From the NCBI GenBank assembly GCA_003024985.2, contig PXIH01S0000971.1: a stretch of 11,370 nt of DNA, one strand, 5' to 3'. The notes under the pieces are model-generated. The model ran no database searches. It was not told the DNA's origin and saw only the letters and a list, made by a program, of their open reading frames with translations. Positions 7,847-11,370 of this stretch are shown here, piece after piece (position 1 is the first letter of the stretch; every line of letters begins with the position of its first letter). A program made the translations under genes and the position numbers. Source of the DNA: Euperipatoides rowelli (taxonomy: Eukaryota; Onychophora; Udeonychophora; Euonychophora; Peripatopsidae).

Positions 7847-8037
7847 GTGCTGAAAAATGGAGAGAAGAAGAGGAATATGCAGAATATCTTTCGTCTTTAC
7901 AAAACCAAGAATTGATCACAGCGCAGCTGGACGGTATAGCAGAGATCAAAGCTGCAAAACAAAAATTTTCAGACGCTCTGAGCGAATTAATCAAAAAAGG
8001 TGTCCGAAAATTTGTCTATCAAACAAGAAGACCCTGA
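7822..8037 (+). CDS. Acidic 71-codon ORF overlapping the pol end
   Basis: I do not recognise this protein. It starts at an ATG in a strong eukaryotic context (GAAGAAATGG) and ends at TGA 8035-8037. Residues 1-24 are very acidic (MDEEEEKISAEKWREEEEYA). The rest looks helical with coiled-coil potential (ELITAQLDGIAEI, then KQKFSDALSELI), ending in a basic tail (VRKFVYQTRRP). There is no signal peptide or membrane segment, so it is not a typical env. It overlaps the last 25 bases of the pol frame in another frame. The open frame also extends upstream of the ATG to about 7776, so it may be the true C-terminal extension of pol reached by a frameshift. It is intact while pol is wrecked, but 71 codons can stay open by chance. 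Confidence 0.35.
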   Translation: MDEEEEKISAEKWREEEEYAEYLSSLQNQELITAQLDGIAEIKAAKQKFSDALSELIKKGVRKFVYQTRRP

Positions 8038-8231
8038 AATTAAACACAGGTACTTCTTGAGGAAGAGAAATTTAAACAAATAAAATAAATCTTGACCTAG
8101 GTAAATAAAAAAAAAAGCAATTGCAAAACACAAATGCCATTTATACATTATGATGATCCTACTTGGTAGGTTATAATAACTAATTAGAAGTTATTGTACT
8201 TTTGTAAATGTAATAGTATTTGTTATTGTGC

Positions 8232-8341
8232 GCATTAGATCGCGCATCCGGGATGTTATTAGTCTAGTGTGTGACGTGTTTGCTCTAAAGCTTTGCAAAC
8301 GCGTCATACACAAGTCTATTACCCAGGTGTGCGACTAATGC
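8232..8341. repeat. 110-nt imperfect inverted repeat (long hairpin)
   Basis: The arm at 8232-8283 (starting GCATTAGATCGCGC, ending GACGTGTTTGC) pairs with 8295-8341 (GCAAACGCGTC to GACTAATGC) around an 11-base loop. About 47 positions align, roughly 80% matched, plus a 1-base and a 4-base indel. Several of the arm differences are G-to-A or T-to-C type and so give G-U wobble pairs in plus-strand RNA. It is relatively rich in CpG for this window. Confidence 0.85.
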
Positions 8342-8431
8342 TAATTAATTAATTATGCACTGTAACTAATTTTAATGTGTAATATTATTTTGCCATAAAG
8401 GCTAACTATTATTTTGTATCTTTATCTTTTC

Positions 8432-8479
8432 TGAGGAAGTGGTTGTTGCCCATCTTTAGGACAGCAACCAGCTTCCTCA
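8432..8479. repeat. 14-bp imperfect hairpin
   Basis: TGAGGAAG plus TGGTTG (8432-8445) pairs with CAACCA, an unpaired G, and CTTCCTCA on the right (8466-8479). It is one of three hairpins clustered downstream of the gypsy relic. Confidence 0.65.
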
Positions 8480-8559
8480 CAATCGTACCTCCATGGTTTT
8501 ATTATAGGCTATTATTAATTCTGTAAATAGTTTTCTTCATATAAACTTTTTAATATACT

Positions 8560-8577
8560 ATACGCTGTCGAGCGTAT
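8560..8577. repeat. Short perfect hairpin
   Basis: ATACGCT (8560-8566) and AGCGTAT (8571-8577) form a perfect 7-bp stem around the loop GTCG. It is GC-richer than its surroundings, and at this length its role is uncertain. Confidence 0.5.
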
Positions 8578-8742
8578 CGGCTGTAAATAATTAAAGTGGA
8601 ATATTATTTATTTACAAACTATTTATTTATTGTAATATAAATAAAAGAAAGAAGAAGAATTATTATTTACAAAGCTAACCAAGGTGCCACATTTATTTTA
8701 TTCTTCCCCTTACTCACAACAATAGTTCAACTTTTTCTTAGT

Positions 8743-8776
8743 TTATAACAAATCCTCAGTTTCAGATTTGTTATAA
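8743..8776. repeat. Perfect 12-bp inverted repeat
   Basis: TTATAACAAATC (8743-8754) is exactly complementary to GATTTGTTATAA (8765-8776) across a 10-base loop. It may mark an element end, but no partner copy or target duplication is evident. Confidence 0.65.
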
Positions 8777-9983
8777 CATTTATACACAATTACAACTATT
8801 TACAAATACACTCACATTCAAAAAATAATAATGGAAATAAATAAATTCTATATAAATGAACAAATTATCAAAGGAAAAGTCAAATTCAATAAGGATTTTA
8901 AAATAAACAAAATTTAATAAGCTTTTATAAATTTAGCTAATGTGAAGAATCAAAACAAAAGTTAATAGTACAAATATATAAAGTCAAAAAAAAAATCAAG
9001 TTTGGAAAGTAGCCTTGAATCAGGAAAAAGGAGAGACCCATCCTCATCCAAACCTATTCCTTGGCCCGCTAATTCAACTTGGGAACAAAGCAAATAAATA
9101 GCACAAATAAGATGCTATAAAAGCAAATAAAAAAAAATTACAATGACTGGAAGGGAGCATTGAAACTCCACATTGTGGAATTTCAAATTGAAAAGGCAGC
9201 TTTTCAATTATAGAAGAATTTTTCAAGTTTTTTTATATGTTTTTTCATTTTTATGTTTTTTTTTTATCTTTATCTTAAGATACAAAGTTCTTGAGATACA
9301 TTGTTGAAAATTAAATTACATGTTTTGGTATGTGTTAAAATTCAGCCTCAACATTTTAGAGCCTGATACAAATTTTTAAGCTAAAGTTCAGACTCAAGAG
9401 TTTAGAGTCTTTTGGTAAGAGTTGCAGATCGGAAAGTTAAGTATTGCTTAATAGAAATGACATGTTTTTGGTCAAGTACAGAGAGTACATAAAAGAAATT
9501 CTTACTAAATTTTGAATTAACAAATAATTTTTTTACAAATGTTTACCAATTATTAAATGGAGGAGACTCAATCTGTTTCTTAGTCTTTTACAGAAATTAC
9601 AGTTAAGAAATTGTTATTTTTTGATTAGACAAAAAACAATTTTTTTAGTATATCGGAGTCTTTTACAATCACAAATTTGATTACAAATTTTTGCACTTTT
9701 TATATATATTCATGTTTTTTTATGTAAGTGTCAGAATAACTTGCTAAGCCAAGACCCTGGAAACTTCCACTCATTATTACTAGTATCCGCAAATATTTAC
9801 AATTAATTTTTTTAATACTTTTGAGTTTCCCCGAGGATAGAGTTATGTCATTTACTAAATAAATTAATTTAGTAAATTACAGAACAAATCCTCTGGATTT
9901 ATTCCTAGATTTTATACTTTGCTTGACAAGATATTCTAAAGTAATATTGATTTTTTTATTGATTTTTTTTATCTTAAACTCTA
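8777..9983. other. AT-rich non-coding interval with small palindromes
   Basis: No open frame of note and no RNA gene is recognised. Small hairpins occur at 9161-9185 (one mismatch), 9186-9209 (perfect 10-bp stem, GCAG loop), and 9850-9877 (perfect 11-bp stem). Long T runs lie around 9225-9260 and 9950-9970. If the minus-strand exon at 9984-10076 is real, the nearest part of this stretch would be its 3' untranslated region. Confidence 0.5.
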
Positions 9984-10076
9984 CTATCTTTCTCTACTTT
10001 TTTCTGGTTGTCCAATAACTCTCCAGGTTTTCTCCCCCTCCCCTTCTTCATGTAGGGTGGAACCTGGGCAATCATC
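9984..10076 (-). CDS. Putative terminal coding exon of a host gene
   Basis: On the minus strand a pyrimidine-rich tract (about 10102-10080) runs into CAG at 10079-10077, a textbook 3' splice site. The following frame is 30 codons to TAG 9984-9986, reading DDCPGSTLHEEGEGEKTW and then RVIGQPEKSRER. I recognise no domain. It is acidic and then basic. A second frame from the same acceptor (phase 1) is also open for about 34 codons (starting MIAQVPPYMKKGRG), so the true frame is uncertain. The local base composition (GC-richer than its flanks) favours an exon. The frame shown joins in phase with the upstream candidate exon ending at 10228. Confidence 0.3.
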   Translation of the reverse strand, partial: DDCPGSTLHEEGEGEKTWRVIGQPEKSRER

Positions 10077-10227
10077 CTGAAAAGAAACAAAAAAAGATCC
10101 AGAATTATAAATTATGCCATATTATAATAACAATACTGTACTTAAATAATTTATAAAACATTACGACAACCAGTTTAGCAATTTGGAAGAGGAAAGTTGA
10201 AGAAATCTTAGTTACTGCTCTTCTCAC
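10077..10227 (-). other. Putative 151-bp intron
   Basis: Read on the minus strand it begins GTGAGA at 10227 and ends with a T-rich tract plus CAG at 10077. The donor is close to the GTRAGT consensus, and TAACTAAG near 10212-10205 could be a branch-like sequence, though it is far from the acceptor. The size is normal for an invertebrate intron. Confidence 0.3.
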
Positions 10228-10302
10228 TTGGAGGCGCTCTTCTATGTTGTCATCTTCATCTACATAATAACATGGGTTGCTATTTTGGAAACCTATCAGC
10301 AT
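10228..10302 (-). CDS. Putative upstream coding exon of the same gene
   Basis: The minus-strand frame reads MLIGFQNSNPCYYVDEDD and then NIEERLQ, ending at the GTGAGA donor. It follows a TAG in frame at 10309-10311, which could be the end of a splice acceptor, as could the TAG before CAACCC near 10281. The acidic VDEDDNIEER matches the acidic style of the following exon, and the junction is phase 0. No domain is recognised. The frame stays open through the intron to 10105, but there it becomes hydrophobic and AT-driven, which looks like non-coding read-through. Confidence 0.25.
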
Positions 10303-10598
10303 CCAATTCTACAATCGAACAGTAACACGAGCAAATCACCAGTATAAAAGATAATGCAGAGCCATAATCTAGGCAGAAAACATCCAGATCTTCGGTTCCA
10401 GACTATTGACTAAATTACAAACAATTTTTAGAAGATGTTGGTTTGTGCTAATTTCTAGCCCTTGTAAGAGATTTCACATAAAATTTGGCACAAATCGACC
10501 CCCTTTCAATAAGTATTAATTACATTTCATTGGGGTAGCCTCTCTTCTCGTTAAGCTTGCATAATATACGTATATAAATTAGTTATTCTAATTTATGC
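10303..10598. other. Non-coding interval before the foldback element
   Basis: No gene is recognised. Just before the foldback arm there is a palindromic cluster at 10566-10596 (TATACGTATA, then ATAAATTAG/CTAATTTAT around TTATT). This might belong to the outer end of the element or be chance in AT-rich DNA. Confidence 0.5.
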
Positions 10599-10828
10599 AT
10601 TTGTATGTAAGTGTGTACTGTATGTAATGGAGACTAGTGGAGGAAATCTAATATTTATTTGGTAATTATCCCCGGAATATATCTTTGTGATTTGTGACAA
10701 TGTTCTGTGTGGGCTCGTGCTTTCCTTGCTGTGCGACGTCACCTATACAGTTATTGTGGAGATAGTGGAGATATTTCCTAGTCAGAGTTACAAGTATTTA
10801 TGGCTAGTATCAAGGTGAACTGCGGAAG
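10599..10828 (+). repeat. Left inverted arm of foldback element
   Basis: The arm starts at ATTTGTATGTAAGTGTG and ends at AACTGCGGAAG. Relative to the right arm it carries a 9-base insertion (about 10615-10623), an 8-base tandem copy of GGAGATAGT-type sequence (about 10797-10810), and a 3-4 base insertion near 10830-facing GTTACAAG. It has CGACGTCA where the right arm has a perfect TGACGTCA. Confidence 0.9.
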
Positions 10829-11150
10829 TACGATTGCAAATTGAAGCCATAAATGACTACTAAGTTTATACAACTCGCCTAATTATAGACATTATGCACC
10901 TATTAGCAATAATGTACAGTATGTATACGGTCTTGTGAGTGGTGTAAGTCAAAGCAAGCCGCCCGTCTTAGTAGATTCTATCTCGCTAACCCGAGAAAGA
11001 ATTGAACTAAGATGCAAATTAGGTATTTTAAGGGAAATATAGGCCCTCTCAAGATAGGAGCAAATGAAGGGGAGGGAAGCTCCATGAGGAGGACTATATA
11101 CAGCCCAGCAATGCATCACTTAATTTATGTATCGGACATAGGGGTAAATG
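10829..11150. other. Interior of the foldback element
   Basis: About 320 bp of single-copy sequence separates the arms. No transposase, tRNA or recognised RNA motif is seen. There is an ATGCAAAT octamer at 11011-11018, and a weak box-B-like AGTTCAATTC on the minus strand near 11006, but no paired box A. These are too weak to support a Pol III gene. Confidence 0.45.
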
Positions 11151-11370
11151 CTTCCGCAGTTCACCTTGATCCTAGCCATAAATACAACTCTGACTAGGAA
11201 ATATCTCCACAATAATAATAATAATAATAATAATAGGTGACGTCACACAGCAAGGCACGCACGTGCCCACACAGAACATTGTCACAGATCACAAAGATAT
11301 ATTCCGGGGATAATTACCAAATAAATATTAGATTTCCTTCACTAGTCTCCATTCACACTTACATACAAAT
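11151..11370 (-). repeat. Right inverted arm of foldback element
   Basis: This is the reverse complement of 10599-10828. It begins CTTCCGCAGTTCACC and ends at ATACAAAT, the window's last bases. It contains an (AAT)n tract (11211-11235) at the place where the left arm has only a short TATACAGTTATT, and an intact TGACGTCA octamer at 11238-11245. Confidence 0.9.
11211..11235 (+). repeat. (AAT)n microsatellite inside the right arm
   Basis: About eight AAT units are present in one arm only. The left arm at the matching site (about 10743-10755) has a single ATT-like unit. The expansion therefore postdates the formation of the arms, or the left arm has lost it. Confidence 0.95.

Larger units (their letters stand above)
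5239..8037 (+). mobile_element. Decayed Ty3/gypsy-type retrotransposon, 5'-truncated
   Basis: The order RT, RNase H, integrase with an HHCC finger, a DD35E core and a GPY/F module identifies a Ty3/gypsy-type pol. Codons are readable from about 5239 to 7846 only by moving through all three frames. I count stops at 5386, 5622, 6089, 6302, 6527, 6620, 7384, 7492 and 7534, and at least eight frame changes. Neither gag, protease nor a 5' LTR is recognised upstream, so the copy looks 5'-truncated. A 3' LTR may lie within 8038-8700, but I could not pair it with a second copy. The extent given covers the coding remnants only. Confidence 0.9.
8038..8700 (+). other. Non-coding region, possible gypsy 3' end or LTR
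   Basis: No coding sequence is recognised. An A10 run near 8108-8117 and a purine-rich GAGGAAGAGAAA near 8059-8070 could be polypurine-tract candidates. AATAAA-type signals occur downstream (about 8640). The region contains the structured hairpins at 8232-8341, 8432-8479 and 8560-8577. Position directly after pol would fit a 3' untranslated region or LTR, but no matching 5' LTR exists in the window and no TG...CA ends can be assigned with confidence. Confidence 0.35.
10599..11370. mobile_element. Foldback/MITE-like element with ~220-bp inverted arms
   Basis: Arms at 10599-10828 and 11151-11370 are reverse complements with about 95% identity outside a few indels, and enclose about 320 bp of unique DNA. 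The interior has no transposase. Its longest plus frame (11012-11197) runs into the right arm and shows no known features, so the element would depend on enzymes supplied elsewhere. The right arm reaches the last base of the window, so the outer end, the terminal bases and the target duplication cannot be seen. Alternatives are a palindromic duplication of host DNA or the two inverted LTR-like ends of a larger element. Confidence 0.8.

Noticed and set aside
7725-7994. Minus-strand Ser-rich ORF
   Set aside because: It is antisense to the acidic Glu-rich frame. GAA/GAG codons read backwards give Phe/Ser/Leu.
8147-8175. Weak inverted similarity between TAACCTACCAGGTA (5181-5194) and 8160-8176 as LTR or element ends
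   Set aside because: Only about 12 of 14 bases match, in inverted orientation and with no extension. This is likely to be chance.
10105-10227. Continuation of the minus-strand ORF as a hydrophobic C-terminus
   Set aside because: The sequence turns AT-driven (runs of Ile, Val, Phe and Tyr) right after a good GTGAGA donor, so it looks like intron read-through.
1-11370. Bacterial-type features (operons, CRISPR, ribosome binding sites)
   Set aside because: The retroelement types, microsatellites and splice-like signals mark this as eukaryotic DNA. No spaced direct repeats resembling a CRISPR array were seen.

Overview
The window looks like AT-rich, repeat-dense nuclear DNA of an invertebrate animal. 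The evidence is two retroelement types typical of metazoan genomes (a Penelope-like element with a GIY-YIG endonuclease, and a Ty3/gypsy-type pol), a long-armed foldback element, several (AAT)n microsatellites, an intron-like 3' splice site, and no sign of bacterial gene organisation. The species cannot be fixed from sequence alone.

Layout. 1-1020: AT-rich DNA with no recognised gene and one tiny ORF. 1021-3534: a minus-strand Penelope-like element (PLE) bounded by ~75-80 bp inverted repeats, each abutting an (AAT)n/(TTA)n tract. It encodes an RT (about 3399-2263) and a GIY-YIG endonuclease (about 2268-1383), broken by only two in-frame stops and one frameshift. All seven ambiguous bases that I found in the window lie inside it. 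3535-5238: non-coding DNA with three conspicuous hairpins. 5239-7846: a plus-strand, badly decayed Ty3/gypsy pol in the order RT, RNase H, integrase with zinc finger, DD35E core and GPY/F module. It has many stops and frameshifts and has lost the second Asp of the RT YxDD box. Neither gag/protease nor a 5' LTR was found. 7822-8037: a short acidic ORF overlapping the end of pol. 8038-8700: non-coding DNA with a ~110-nt imperfect hairpin and two smaller ones, which may be the 3' end or LTR of the same element. 8700-9983: AT-rich DNA with small palindromes. 9984-10302: a speculative pair of minus-strand host exons with a good splice acceptor. 10599-11370: a foldback/MITE-like element with ~220-230 bp inverted arms, running to or beyond the window edge.

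The contents are layers of mobile-element debris of different ages rather than a cooperating gene set. The PLE appears the youngest coding element and the gypsy pol an old relic. I see no convincing previously undescribed functional system. The best leads are the PLE's terminal structure and its exclusive load of ambiguous bases, the foldback element with a microsatellite expanded in one arm only, and the long wobble-rich hairpin at 8232-8341.
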